Shown here piece by piece: positions 1-11,262 of a stretch of DNA of 64,000 bases. The position numbers and the translations under genes are program-made. A model generated the notes under the pieces. The model did not search any database and was not told where the DNA came from. It saw nothing but the letters and a program-made list of their open reading frames with translations. How positions within the stretch are numbered: the stretch's first letter is position 1; every line of letters begins with the position of its first letter. This stretch comes from Dromiciops gliroides (taxonomy: Eukaryota > Chordata > Mammalia > Microbiotheria > Microbiotheriidae). Location of the stretch: NCBI RefSeq assembly GCF_019393635.1, contig NC_057866.1, positions 11,294,223 through 11,358,222 of the forward strand, in the 5' to 3' direction.

Positions 1-58
1 TTGCTAAACTCTTGATCACACTTCTTGTTGGGAAATTTGGTCCCATTTAACTTCTGCT

Positions 59-290
59 GGGGCAGCTAGGTGGCACAGTGGGTAGAGTGCTGGGCCTGGA
101 ATTAGGAAGACATGAGTTTAAATCCAGCCTCAGGCCCTTAGCTATGTGACCCTGGGCGTCACGTCACCCTGTTTGCCTCAGTTTGCTCATCTGTAAAATG
201 AGCTAGAGAAGGTAATGGCAAACCCCTCCAGAATCTCTGCCAAGAAAACCCCAAATGGGGGCACCAAGATCAGACATGACCAAACAGCAA
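59..290 (+). mobile_element. Full-length older tRNA-derived SINE (MAR1-type, long tail)
   Basis: It has the tRNA head (GGGGCAGCTAGGTGGCACAG), a B box GAGTTTAAATCC, then the long 3' body CTCATCTGTAAAATGAGCTAGAGAAGG...CAAGATCAGACATGACCAAACAGC. Divergence from the consensus head marks it as older than the short copies. Confidence 0.85.
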
Positions 291-1468
291 TAACCTCTTC
301 TGCCATGTAGCCTTCTCTGGCCAGTCAATCCCAGAATTCTCTCCTTTCTCTGGACTCAACATATCCCACAGAGACTGGCTCAGTTCTATGTCCAAGAGAA
401 AGGTTTAATAAATATTTATTTAATGAATGAATAAAACCAAAGAAGGTTGGTACCTAGCAGAGAGAATGGCACAGCAGGGGCCGGCACCCAGAGATCTGGA
501 CTTTCCAGTCGAGGCATAAGCTAAGGTCGTTCCTGCATGACCCTGGAGATCTGGGCCTTGGGGTCTCCAGAACCTTCTGACGCCGGGAGAGAAGGGTAAC
601 CTCTTTCCCAAACTTCCCCAGAGTCTAGAAAGGCATCAGGGCATCAGAGAACAGCCTGGTGGCCCAGAGTGAACTTCTACTGGGCCCTGGGGCAAGTCAC
701 CCCAGTGCCCCCCAGGCAACTCTAAGGCAGCTAGAAGTCAACTGGCAGAGGGAGCTTCCTCGCTGGGAGCTCTGAGGTAGAACAGAGAAAATCCCAGGTC
801 CATCCTCCCCCTCACTCTCGCCTCCTCTTCAAGAATAAGGAAGGAGAACAAAGTCCTAGACTCGGAGAAAGCTGGGAAAGGGAACAGTAGGAAGCCTGTA
901 GGCCAACAAGAGATCACAGCATTCATGAAGTGCTCCAAGTCTGGTCTCAAAAGGTCTGTCCACCCTCCTCCCTAATCAAATAACAACAAACCCCAGCCCC
1001 CCAACCAGAAGGCAGTGAGAAGCAAGGCCCGAGATGGTCAGGCTGGCCGGCACGTTTGCCTGAGCGTTTGATCTGTTAAGCCAAGGGCCCATACCCCAAC
1101 CTGCACAGGGTACAGGCTCCTCCTTCTGAGCCCCAGAGGGAACCAGACCTGTGGCAGCAGGGGTATGGAAACAGCCCAGCCATGTCCTTGGCCTCATCTT
1201 CTTGGCTTGTAGGCCAGCTAACAACAGAGCTCGGCGCCACTCTCTTGGGGTCAAGAGCCAGCGTCTGGAGGAGTCCCCCACACTTCCATATGATCCACAC
1301 CCCACTCCACACTTCCAGCCTTCATTCCTTTAGGTTAGAGGGAGCAGAACCTCTAGTCACCCAAAGTGACTACCAACCATATCTGCTGGCTGAGTTATCA
1401 ACCAGTCAAAAACATTGCCAAGGCTCCAAGGGAAAAACTGTTAGTCCTCATCAAGAGACCCGGAGAAA
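291..1468. other. Unique intronic sequence, nothing recognised
   Basis: There are no repeats I can name, apart from an L2-like tail (AATAAATATTTATTTAATGAATGAATAAA) at 407-435. ORFs here lack any family resemblance. Confidence 0.5.
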
Positions 1469-1623
1469 GGGGCAGCTCGGTGGCGCAGTGGATAGAGCAC
1501 TGGCTCTGGAGTCAGGAGGACCCGAGTTCAAATCTGACCTCAGACACTTGACACTTACTAGCTGTGTGACCCTGGGCAAGTCACTTAACCCCAACTGCCT
1601 CACCCAAAACAAAACAAACAAAC
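1469..1623 (+). mobile_element. Short WSINE1-like SINE
   Basis: Full head-to-tail copy with an (AAAC)n tail. Imperfect target duplication AAGAGACCCGGAGAA (1,453-1,467) and AAAAGACCCAGAGAA (1,624-1,638). Confidence 0.9.
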
Positions 1624-1943
1624 AAAAGACCCAGAGAAGTAGGAGTCTTGGCTTCTCTGTGATCCCAAAGTCACCACGTGTCCATCCACAGGGACCCACC
1701 CCCGCAGTGACCTCCTTCTGCTCTAGCACTGTAGAAGGGGCCTTTGGCTGGGGGAGTTTCCTCTCTTGGGCCTGGGGCCTTCCCCATCACTAGAAGGCGA
1801 GGATAAGATTTCGTATCTGCTCTTCTAACCAGGTAACTCACACTTGGATTTAGCATTGGCTAAGCTTGGCCTGAGAGTCAGAAGTGGACTCCAATTCCAG
1901 CTTGGTCAGTGCCAGGTGATGTGGCTCTTAAGAAGTCACTGCT

Positions 1944-2094
1944 GGGGCAGCTAGGTGGTGCAGTGGATAGAGCACCGGCCCTGGAGTCAGGGGGACCTGA
2001 GTTCAAATCCGGCCTCAGACACTTGACACTTACTAGCTGTGTGACCCTAGGCAAGTCACTTAACCCCCAATTGCCTCATATCGCCCCCCCCCCA
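1944..2094 (+). mobile_element. Short WSINE1-like SINE
   Basis: Full copy ending CCAATTGCCTCATATCGCCCCCCCCCC. Imperfect duplication AAGAAGTCACTGCT (1,930) and AAAGAGGTCATTGCT (2,095). Confidence 0.9.
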
Positions 2095-2109
2095 AAAGAG
2101 GTCATTGCT

Positions 2110-5100
2110 AAGAACCTCTCGGTTTGCTCATCTGTACAATGAGGGGACTGGACTAAGGCCCCTTCCACCACGGCTGAAAATTACCAACTCAGAGAACAGG
2201 AAAGCCTGACCGCTTGTTGCCCTTATTTTTTTAGAAAAGAATTGGATTTTGTTTCCCTGTCTGGGGGGTCGGGGAGAGGCCAAAAACTGGTTCTGTTCTC
2301 TCAAGCTCTCCTCTAAGCTGCGGAGAATAGTCAAGGGGCTGGGGCCTCCCTAGGAACTCTTGGGAAACCTGTCTGAAGTCGAGCCCAGGTTCCTGAATCA
2401 AAGTGGTCACTAGGAGGGAAAAGTGGGGTCCAAAGGCCAGAATCAGCGTTTGAAAGGCTTGGGAACAGGACAGAGGCTAAGAGGGAAGGAAGAAGGGCCT
2501 ATCAGCCTGGGATCCCGTCCCTCCTTCCAGGCAGGGTGCCAGGCTCGCCCGGAAGCCAGCTCCGCCCTGAGAGGACAGGCCCTGACTCAGGCAGGCAGCG
2601 CCCCTTCCCTAATGGGAGAAGCTTTCACCAGCAGCTCCTTACCTGGGCTTCTCCGGGAAGGACTCACCTAAGGTACCTGGAGCTAGAAGAGGTAGGAAGG
2701 TGGCCAGGGAGGCAGCCACGAACACACAGTGGGAGCCCTCTTGAGCAGGATCAGCCAGGCTCTGAGAGAGGCATCACTGGGAAGAGTGGAAGGCCCCCTA
2801 AGGGGCCTGACTGCTGCCAGTGACCCCAACAGTAAGCCAGGGGTAGTGTCCCATCAATGCTAATCCATCCCCTTTCCCAATGTTTATAATCACGTGGCCT
2901 GCTCAGGTATCTGCTTGGTAAGCCCCCCTTCTCTCTCTGCATGGCTAGCTCACTACAGTAACTGTGACCAGAGGGGGATGGGGGGGGGGGATGATATTCT
3001 CCCAGAAAGATTTCCCAGTGGCTCTTGCCGCCCTACACTGTGCCTCAGCTCCTTGGCAACTGCTCCAAGTCTTAGTTCTATGAGGGTCCTGGGTTGGGAG
3101 GAGATAACATACCCGTTCTGAGAAAGGGGCAGGGAATGGCTTCCATTCAGCAGGGCCCTGGAGAACCCGTCAGGCAGCGAGGGCAAAGTACAGAGGTCTC
3201 CAAGAGCCAGGCCCAGGGTGGGGGAGCCGGCTCAGCCGCTCCCGGCGACACCTTCCACCACCTCCTCAGTGAAAAATGATGAAGCAGCCAGGCCCATCAG
3301 TCTCAGCCCGGGAACTTAGACCGTGTCGCAACCGAAACCACCACTGGCCCGGAGAGCCCTGGTTTAGCAGGGGGGGAGGCCAAGCAAAGGGCTTTGCTCA
3401 GAGGCCCGGCCGCCAGGAAGTGGAATCCCGGGGAACTTCACAAGGAGCCAGGTAGGAGGAAAGGGGCGGGAGGAGGGGAGAAGGGAGGGAGGCAGAGAAA
3501 GAGAGAGGGGAGGACTTAGAACAACTTCCTGCTCCCTCCCCCTCCCCCCAGGAAGTGGCTTGCCCCACCCTCCTAAGGTGAGCTGCTGGGACTCCAGATG
3601 ACTGAGCCAGCCTGGGCCCATCATCAAGTCCTTATCTCCCCTTCAGCAGGTGGGTCCTGCCCCCCTTGGTCACACCCTAAAGGAGAAAGGGAAGGACAGA
3701 AGACTATAGGGTTAGAATTAGAAAGGGCCTGAGTGTCATCATTCTATAGCTAACCAAACACTGGCCCAGGGAAGTGATTGACCCAAGGGCACACACTAGC
3801 AGTAAAGGGGGGAGGGGAGAGGGGAAGAGACAGACGGACTGGAATTTGAACCCTGGTCCTCTTTCTCCCAATCAAGTGTTGCTTCTGCCGGCCGCACTGT
3901 ACAATTCCACAGAGCCTCCTGTCTATGCAGATCAGGTCAGGCCAGAAGAGGGGAGAAGGGATTTCCTGGAAGCCACCAGAGGACCCCGCAGGCAACCTTG
4001 TCCAAGGCTGGGAAGGAAGCAAGGCCTAAGCAGAACCTAGCAAGCCTCCTAATGCAATGGACCGACTTTGGCAGTCTCACTCCAGGCCTCTCCAAATCCC
4101 CAGCGGCTCCTCCTGGGGAGTGGCTTCTCCTGGGGCCTCTGACCACCCACTGCTCCTCTCCCCAGGGCTCCTTAGCCTTCAAAATTAGGAAGTGGGAAGA
4201 AAAGCCCTCCAAGGTCTTTTCTCTTAATCCTATATGCTTTCCTGTTCTGGCCCCTTCTCTCGGCTGTACACCCGAGGCTGCCCAAACCCCAGTGCTTACA
4301 AATCAGTGGCATTCATACAGCCCTGAAGGAGATGATAACCCCTTCCATCAGCAGCTGAACCCCAGCTCCGCTCACTGCCTTCTCACCCAAAGCTGACTGG
4401 GAGAAGGTGAAGGGGGTCTCAGAGACGAGCCCAGGCAGAGGAAGCTGGCTGCCTCTAAAGACCTGGTCTCCAGCCCATTATCCCTAACTTATCCAGTCTA
4501 AACCTTGTGTTGACATGGCTGTTGGCACGTGGTATCCCCCATTAGACTGAGTTCATCGGGAGCAGGGACCGTTTTGTTCTGTCCCTTAGCGCAGGAGCCG
4601 ATGAATAAATACTGTCGGACCTGGCCCCATCATCACCCTCAGACCTCTGTAAAGGGAACTTCCTTTGGATCTCACACTCAAACATCCCTGTTCCAATCCA
4701 TGCTCCGGCCCCCCACACCCAGACTAAGCAAGGCCACTGGCCTCTACACAAAGTCTGTACTTGAAAGCCAGAAGGCTGGGAGTGGGGGGCACTCTTTCTT
4801 TCAAAGCTTTTACCATTCGAGAGGCTCCTAACTGTTGTGGTCCAATAACTCAGAGGCACAACCTGAGAAATAGGAATGTATTACAAATCAAAGATAAACT
4901 CAACACTGAAGAGGCTGGACCCTACTCATTCACACTTCAGTTCCCACTTGGAGAATCCCTGAATTTCATTAACACCCAAATACAACAATCGGATGGCTAC
5001 CATTAAAAGAAAATCAAGCCCTTGCCCCTCTTTTTCTAAAGAGGAAGGAAAGGCCTCAGACAACAGAGGTCAGGGAGATGGGCAGCTGGTCCTAGTAGGA

Positions 5101-5823
5101 AGGCCACAGTTACCCCAGGGCATGCCCTTAGGACATGGGGGCAACTCACAGGCCCCACACTGCAAACACAGAAGTTTGGACAAAAGCCACAGAAAACCAG
5201 GGAAGGTGAGCAGGGAAGAGATGATCCAAAGAAAAAGCCAGTTCCCGCTCCCCATGGCCTGGAAGCTAAAATGTGATTAGGACCGAGTTCATCGCCAGAG
5301 GAACAGTTAACTCTCAGCTCAGACAGATGTGCCCAGCTGGGGGCGTCTAGATTCACTGCTAACCTCGGGATCCCCTGTTTGGGAGCAAAAGCAGAGCTTG
5401 TGGTGGAAACTCGCAAACCCAGGGCATAGATGGAATCAAGAAGCACCTCACAACCCCCAGGCGCCAAGGAAAGAGGAAAGGCTGAGCACTACAGGGAGGT
5501 GCTTTTGTGCTTTAATGTAGTGCATGCCCTTTTCCCTTTGCTCCATGCCCTGGTTGGGGATGAACCTCTTCTTGGCTAAAGCCCAGTCTGGCCAACCTTT
5601 GCCTGGAAGGGGCAATGGGAAGAGAGGCCCCTTTCTAGCTGCTAACAAGGGAGGTGAATACCTTCACCTCAGCAACAGGCAGCTTGGAAACTTTGGCTGA
5701 GGCCAAGCAGTGTACCTTGACCCCGCCCTCCCTGACTTCGTTCTTGAACTCCTCTTATGAAAAAGAGGCACAATAACACCAATGGGGGGGGGTGCGTGCC
5801 TGGAAGGTGCTCACGCGCTCGCA

Positions 5824-5832
<9 letters not shown>
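2110..5832. other. Mostly unique intronic DNA with a CpG-enriched patch near 3,200-3,560
   Basis: No gene is seen. An ancient MIR-like fragment lies at about 3,700-3,880 and an L2 3'-end-like segment at about 4,500-4,620 (ending GATGAATAAATACT). The 3,200-3,560 patch carries several CpGs and two identical CCAGGAAGTGG sites. Confidence 0.45.
3413..3558. promoter_or_regulatory. Paired ETS-like sites in a CpG-enriched intronic patch
   Basis: CCAGGAAGTGG occurs at 3,413-3,423 and again at 3,548-3,558, with a reverse GGAAG core (ACTTCC) between them at about 3,523. The surrounding 350 bp is richer in CpG and GC than the flanks. Possible intronic enhancer; no direct evidence. Confidence 0.25.

Positions 5833-5888
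<56 letters not shown>
5833..5888. repeat. (AC)28 microsatellite
   Basis: Uninterrupted dinucleotide run of 56 bp, preceded by a short CTCTCT run. Confidence 0.98.
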
Positions 5889-5890
<2 letters not shown>

Positions 5891-6600
5891 AGAGACAGCT
5901 CCTCACTTGCCTCCCTGCACTAGTGGGTTACTGTAACCATGGCAACACGTTCCTTCACATTACAGCATAGACTGCATGGGGGGGGGGTGGAGAAAGCATG
6001 AGTTTGGTTGGCATGCAGACTCATGGGGAAGCTAAGGTAAACCTGGGGTAGGTAGAGCTTAATGATCACCATGGGACCTTGGGCAAGTCATTTGCCCTCC
6101 TCAGCCCCCCAACTTCTCACCTGAGGTCTCTTCCACTTCTAGACTGAGGATCCTCACGTGGCATGTAAAGATTTAGCCCAGGCAGACCTGAGAAGTCATC
6201 TGATGACTAGGGGCTATAGCAGATCTCTGTGGCTGTGGGGGTGACCTGGCTTCTGTCAGACCCCACTATGCTGGAAAGGAAGCCCCCACCGTCCTGCCCT
6301 GAAACAGGATGCTCCGGGGAGCTTCTCACCTGGCTACCCAGAAAACAAAGAAAAGTGACAGACTGAGTTTCGTTCATGCTCAGACTCTCCAGGAAAAGGC
6401 AGGCATTATTTCCCTTGAGGTAAGAAAAAGAAAGGCCTTAACCTTCAATGTTCTACTCAAAATGGAATTGTAGGATTAGCAGTAAATACCTAGTGAGCCA
6501 CAAAGTCCCTACAAGAACCCAGGGCTCCTGACTCTTCCCGACCTCTTTGGCTCAGCAAGCTACACTTCAGTCCCTAATCCTGTGTCCTACAAAGATCACA
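5889..6600. other. Intronic DNA without a gene
   Basis: An old SINE fragment is suggested at about 6,060-6,150 (GGGACCTTGGGCAAGTCATTTGCCC). Nothing else is recognised. Confidence 0.4.
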
Positions 6601-6637
6601 TTTTGGTGTTAGAAAAGACCTTCAATATCATCTAGTC

Positions 6638-6796
6638 CAGAGTTTCTTAAACTGTGAGTCTTGAGCCCACGTGGGGTGGCGTAAGTGAATGGGGGGTTCG
6701 TGCACATGTACATTTCATACACCTCTATGCTCAGGGTCACATAAAAATTTCTCGGGTGAAAAGAGGTTGCAAGTGGAAAAAGTTTAAGAAGCCCTG
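6638..6796. mobile_element. Non-autonomous hAT-type DNA element (159 bp)
   Basis: The ends are inverted: CAGAGTTTCTTAAACTGTG at the left, and the right end read in reverse is CAGGGCTTCTTAAACTTTTT. Outside them is an 8-bp duplication, ATCTAGTC (6,630-6,637) and ATCTAGTT (6,797-6,804). An 8-bp duplication with CAG...CTG ends is typical of hAT elements. There is no coding capacity. It sits inside an older MIR-like SINE (AGAAAAGACCTTCAATATC...). Confidence 0.8.
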
Positions 6797-7104
6797 ATCT
6801 AGTTCAACACCATTATTTTAGAAACTAAGGTGCATGAACAGAGCGGAGCAAGCCAAGGGGTTTGACTAAACCCCCAAACCCACCGAGTGTGGAATTCAGA
6901 GAAACTTGGCAACTGACTCCCCCCATCCCCAGGGCAACTGAGGCCCAAAGGTATTGAGAGGGACCTGTCCAAGGTCACAAAATCATTGATTCTCATGGAG
7001 AGAAGACATCTCTGAAGCCACCTAGTCCGACTGGATCCTTAAGAATATCCTAACAGCCATCAAGGGGTCTCCCAAACTCTAATTAAAACCTCTCAAGACT
7101 CATA

Positions 7105-7425
7105 ATGGAAAATGCTCTCCACATCCAGAAAAAAGAACTGTGGAATCAGGATGCAGACTGAACCAGACTCTTTCTACTTTTTTGTTTTCTTTTGTGAGGT
7201 TTTCCCCTTTTGTTCTGATTCTTCTTTCACAACATGACTAATACAGAAATACGTTTAATGTGACTGTACATATATAACCTGTATCAGATTGCTTGCTGTC
7301 TTGGGGAGAAGGAAGGAAGGGAGAAAAATTTGTAATAGAAATCTGATAAAAACAAATGTTGAAAACTATCTTTACATGTAACTGGAAAATAATAAAATAC
7401 TTTTATGATTAAAAATAAAAAACCT
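7105..7425 (+). mobile_element. L1 3' end fragment (marsupial type)
   Basis: It ends GTACATATATAACCTG...GAAAAATTTGTAATAG...TGTTGAAAACTATC...ACATGTAACTGGAAAATAATAAAA, matching the L1 end seen at 43,315-43,830. It is 5' truncated, with an A-rich tail. Confidence 0.7.
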
Positions 7426-7529
7426 CTTAAGGAGAAAGCCCCTACAGCCCATTGCACTTTTAGGGAGTTCTGTTAGGAAGAATTTCCTTAAAGCAAACTA
7501 AAAGCTGGCTCTCTGTGGTCTCCCTCCCA

Positions 7530-7990
7530 TTATTCTTAATTCATAAGATGCCCCCATCTCTCCTCTGATGCCATCACCAGCTCAGAGCAGGCCCTCCTCA
7601 CCTCTAACTTGAATAAGCACAAGTATCTGCTGACTGGTGTTTCTCCATTCCACTCATCCTCCACCCAGCTAGCCGCCACTAAAGCACAGATCTGACCACA
7701 GCTACCTCCCCTCCATCCAATAGGTTCTAGTGGCTCCCCATGGCCTGCAGGATCAAACACAAATGCTCTGGTATTCAGAGCCCTTTCTAGGCTTTTCAGC
7801 CTCCTTACAACCTGCTCCCTAGGAAGACTCCAGCCTCCCAGCTGTTCCTTCTATCTCCTGACTCCACACATCACTCTCACCATCATCCCCCCTCATCTTT
7901 GCCTAATGGCTTCCTTCAAGTCCCAGCTAAAAGTCCACCTTCGACAGGAAGCTTTTCTTGTGCTCCACTAACACCTTAGCTGATCCTTAG
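7530..7990 (+). mobile_element. LINE-2 (L2) 3' region
   Basis: It contains L2-like blocks (GTGGCTCCCCATGGCCTGCAG, TCAAGTCCCAGCTAAAAGTC) in the usual order. Diverged; no open ORF. Confidence 0.65.
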
Positions 7991-8019
7991 CTGATCATCC
8001 CCATTTGACTGCGTTAAGT

Positions 8020-8620
8020 GCTAGGGCTACAAAGTAATGAGGGAGATCACATGTAAACAACTATGTACAAACAGGACATAGACAAGATAAATGTGAAATA
8101 ACCAACAGAAGGCATTAATATGGAGCCTGGAAGGAGGAGGCTGTAGGGGAAAGATGAATTTCACTCTAGACATGTTGAATTTAAGATGTCTACTGGCTAC
8201 CCAGTTCCAGATGTCTGAAAGGCAAGTTGGAAGTGTGAGATGGTCGCTGACTCCACGGGCGCCGATGAGCTCACCAGGTGAAATAGTACAAAAAAGAGGA
8301 GAGAGACGGGAGAGAGCTCTGTGGGACACCCCTGGCTGGCGGGCATGACTGGGATGAAGATCTTACAAAGGAGACTGAGGACAGATCAAACAGGTTGGAG
8401 AACCAGCAGAGACCGGCATTCTATAAACCAGGGGGAAGAGGATGGTCAATAGCATCAAAGGCTATGGAGAGGTTGAAAAGGATGAGAATGGAGAAGAGAC
8501 CATTGAACCTGGCAATGAAGACATCGAAGGTGATCTCCAGAATTTAGAACAGAGCCTGGAACGTACACAGAAGGTGCTTAATATACATCTGTTGACTTGT
8601 CTTGACCTGTTCTGCCCTCT
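8020..8620 (+). mobile_element. Ancient LINE-type repeat, probably CR1/L3-like
   Basis: It shares blocks (CTAGACATGTTGAATTTAAGATGTC; AGCATCAAAGGCTATGGAGAGG) with a diverged family also seen at 9,385 and 58,955. The end, 8,550-8,600, resembles an L2 tail. Family name uncertain. Confidence 0.45.
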
Positions 8621-8875
8621 ATAGTCAAGCAAAGCATGTCTAGTTGCTTCTCTCCACGATGACCCTTCCAGCGCCTGAATATGACCGTCCTGTCATCTGT
8701 CTTCCAAGTTCCTCGACTGCCCCTTACAGTTTGATACCAAGGGCTTTCACCATTGTGGCGATCCCTCCTCCAGGTGCACTAGAGGCTAGCAGAGTCTTCC
8801 CTAAAATGGGGCACCTAAACAGAGAGTGGTTGGCCAGAACTGAACCAAAACACTTGAACATCCATGAAGTGATTC

Positions 8876-8912
8876 ACACACGCGCACACACACACGCGCA
8901 CACACGCACACC
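8876..8912. repeat. Interrupted (CA)n/(CG) microsatellite
   Basis: CACACACGCGCACACACACACG-type run, partly CpG containing. Confidence 0.9.
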
Positions 8913-8941
8913 CTTCCAATCTGATTCTTAAAACTCTATGG

Positions 8942-9096
8942 GGGGCAGCTAGATGGCGCAGTGGGATAGAGCATCGGCCCTGGAGTCAGGAGTACCTGAG
9001 TTCAAATCCGGCCTCAGACACTTAATACTTAACTAGCTGTGTGACCCTGGGCAAGTCACTTAACCCCAATTGCCTCACTAAAAAACAAAACAAAAC
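8942..9096 (+). mobile_element. Short WSINE1-like SINE with perfect duplication
   Basis: Perfect 12-bp duplication AAAACTCTATGG at 8,930-8,941 and 9,097-9,108, so a fairly recent insertion. (AAAAC)n tail. Confidence 0.95.
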
Positions 9097-9117
9097 AAAA
9101 CTCTATGGAGATATCTC

Positions 9118-9258
9118 ACCCCCATTTCACAAATGAGGAATCTGAGGCAGACAGAGGTGCAGTGACTTGCCCAGAGTCACCCAAAAAGTAAGTGTCAGGG
9201 GTGACAGCTGTACCTTCATCTCTCAGCTCCTAACTCGGACACTATACCATCATGCCTC
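9118..9258 (-). mobile_element. Ancient MIR/CORE-SINE fragment
   Basis: Reads as CATTTCACAAATGAGGAATCTGAGGC...GTGACTTGCCCAGAGTCAC, the reverse of the CORE region. Confidence 0.7.
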
Positions 9259-9384
9259 TCAAGTATAAGCCAGTAGAAAGAATGGTTCTGTGGAAAGAGC
9301 CAGGAGTTTTGGGGGAGTATAAATCCTACAAGAGACTTGCAGGTGAAGATGGCAGCCAAAAGGGTAATACTGTATGTAGTCAGT

Positions 9385-9620
9385 CAGTCGATAAGCATTT
9401 ATTGAGTGCCTTCTGTGTGCCCCATATCATGCTAAGCACTGGGAACACAAAGAAAGGCAAAAGACAAGTCTCTGGTACATGGAATGAGCAAAGAGGCCAG
9501 TGTCACTGGGGAGTCAGGAATAAGGCCACAGGAAGGTGGGAAGGGACAAGGAGCTACAGAGATTTGATTTTGGATCCTGGAAGCCAGAGGGAGCCGCTGG
9601 AGTCAAGTGAATGTAGAACA
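9385..9620 (+). mobile_element. Ancient LINE-type repeat (CR1/L3-like)
   Basis: AAGCATTTATTGAGTGCCTTCTGTGTGCC...CTAAGCACTGGGAACACAAAG, then GCCAGTGTCACTGG and TGGATCCTGGAAGCCAGAGGG: the same family as at 8,020 and 48,240. Family name uncertain. Confidence 0.5.
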
Positions 9621-10735
9621 GTGTCTGACAGCTCTGTTCTCCTCTATCCTGGTCTGACCATAGCTGAGCACTGTGTTCAGTGGGTTCTGGGGAGCCTATT
9701 TTAGGAAGAACATGTAGAAACTGGAGCTTGTCCAAGGGAGGGTGGCTGACCAGGCTAGTGAAGGGCCCTGAGTCCACACCAAGGAGAACCAGTTGAAGGA
9801 AGTGGGGATATTTAGCTTGGGCAAAACGTTGACATGTTTGAATGATCCCCAAGTGTAACGGGTGGCCTCAGAAGGGAGGGATTTTGTGGCCAAAGGCTGG
9901 AGGACCACTCACTGTGGGGGCACCTGCTTATACAGGGGCTGAGGGACCTTCCAACTCTCAGAGACTCCAGACCATGCTCTCCCACCCACCAAGTTGCTTC
10001 CTTTACTTAGGAATGTGGCCTGGAAGGCAGCTGGTTCTACAACCAAAGACCTGCTTGGGACCCAGGCCAGCATTCCCAGAAGCTCTCCAGGCTAGGGCTG
10101 GGGGGTCCTTGAACACTTCTAAAAACCTGAGAGAACCTTCCTGAAGCCACCAAGAGGGGGTCACTGGCTGTGGGCAGCAGTTGTCCCTACACATAAACAC
10201 CAACCGTTTTTCATCAAAATCACAGGACCAAAAAATGACCCCTTTCCTTGGTGGGCACCAAATAGCTGCCTAACTAAGCTGATGCCCGCCTCGCTCAGAC
10301 TGGTTTGGACCCAACTGTAAAACTAAAATTTGTCTAGGGTCAAGAACACCCATCCTGGTGAATTTATCCACAAAAAGGTATCCATCTATAACCTAAGTCA
10401 AGCATGCTAGATCAGTCACTGACACCCAAACGTGACTGGTCTCAAATTCAGCCGCGACCCCTTAAAGACTGGCTGGAACCATCTAAATGGTTGGGCTCTG
10501 ACTCCTTCAACTGACTACAGGGCTCCTCTTTGCCTTACACTTTCTTCTATGATCTTGGGCAATCCTGCACTGGACCTAACAAAGGGGAGCCCCCCCCTTT
10601 CCCGTAAGCCTTCATTTCACCCTTGCTCTGTTGCTCCATGGGAGCACTTTATCTGTCTATCCTTCCAAGGACCCTTAAAGTCTTCATCTAGTCCCAAATC
10701 AGGAGAGGACAAAAGCTGTCTTCAGGGTGTTAAAA
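9620..10735. other. Unique intronic sequence, no gene seen
   Basis: No repeat or coding signal that I can support, up to the FAU retrocopy. Confidence 0.4.
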
Positions 10736-10747
10736 GAGAATGGAGTC

Positions 10748-11251
10748 GTTTTTCTGGTCTCCATCTTTGCTGCGGCGGAATCAGGACTAGTGTGTCCGAG
10801 TCGCCACCATGCGGCTGTTTGTCCGCGCACAGGCTCTACACACCCTCGAGGTGACTGGGCAGGAGACCGTCGCCCAGATCAAGGCCCCTGATCCCTGAGG
10901 ATCAGGTCCTGCTTCTAGGTGGCTCCCCGCTCGAGGATGAAGCCATCTTGGGCCAGTGTGGGTTGGAGCCGCTGTCCACTCTGGAAGTGGCTGGTCGAAT
11001 GCTAGGAGGTAAACTCCATGGCTCTCTGGCCCAAGCTGGAAAAGTGAGGGGTCAGACTCCCAAGGTGGCTAAGCAGGAGAAGAAGAAGAAGACGGGGCGG
11101 GCCAAGAGGAGGATGCAGTACAACAGACGATCTGTCAATGTGGTGCCCACCTTTGGCAAGAAGAAGGGTCCCAATGCCAACTCCTAGACCTGGGTAGTCT
11201 GTCTGTCCCCAATAAAGCCACTATGACTCTACAAAAAAAAAAAAAAAAAAA
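10748..11251 (+). pseudogene. FAU: FAU (FUBI-ribosomal protein eS30) processed retropseudogene
   Basis: An intronless copy of FAU mRNA: 5' UTR, ATG at 10,809, FUBI ubiquitin-like part starting [20 protein letters not shown], eS30 part ending [11 protein letters not shown], stop at 11,185-11,187, AATAAA at 11,211 and a poly(A) run ending at 11,251. It is flanked by an 11-bp target duplication, AGAATGGAGTC (10,737-10,747 and 11,252-11,262), so it was moved by the L1 machinery. Start to stop is 379 nt, against 402 for a normal 133-codon FAU. About 20 nt are lost in the middle of FUBI, giving a frameshift and a TGA at about 10,896, and one codon is missing from the lysine run. The eS30 half and the end of FUBI stay open from ATG 10,948 to the stop. 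It lies antisense to MARK2 and has no promoter of its own that I can see. Confidence 0.95.
10948..11187 (+). pseudogene. Residual open eS30 (RPS30) reading frame in the FAU retrocopy
   Basis: From the ATG at 10,948 the frame runs 79 codons: the FUBI C-terminal part ([11 protein letters not shown], with its Gly-Gly processing site) followed by the whole eS30 protein ([19 protein letters not shown] ... KKGPNANS). Differences from typical eS30 are few: one lysine fewer in the basic run and Ser for Phe in NRRSVNVV. A protein from this frame would lack most of FUBI. It is listed apart from the pseudogene only because the frame is intact. Expression is not shown. Confidence 0.5.
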
Positions 11252-11262
11252 AGAATGGAGTC

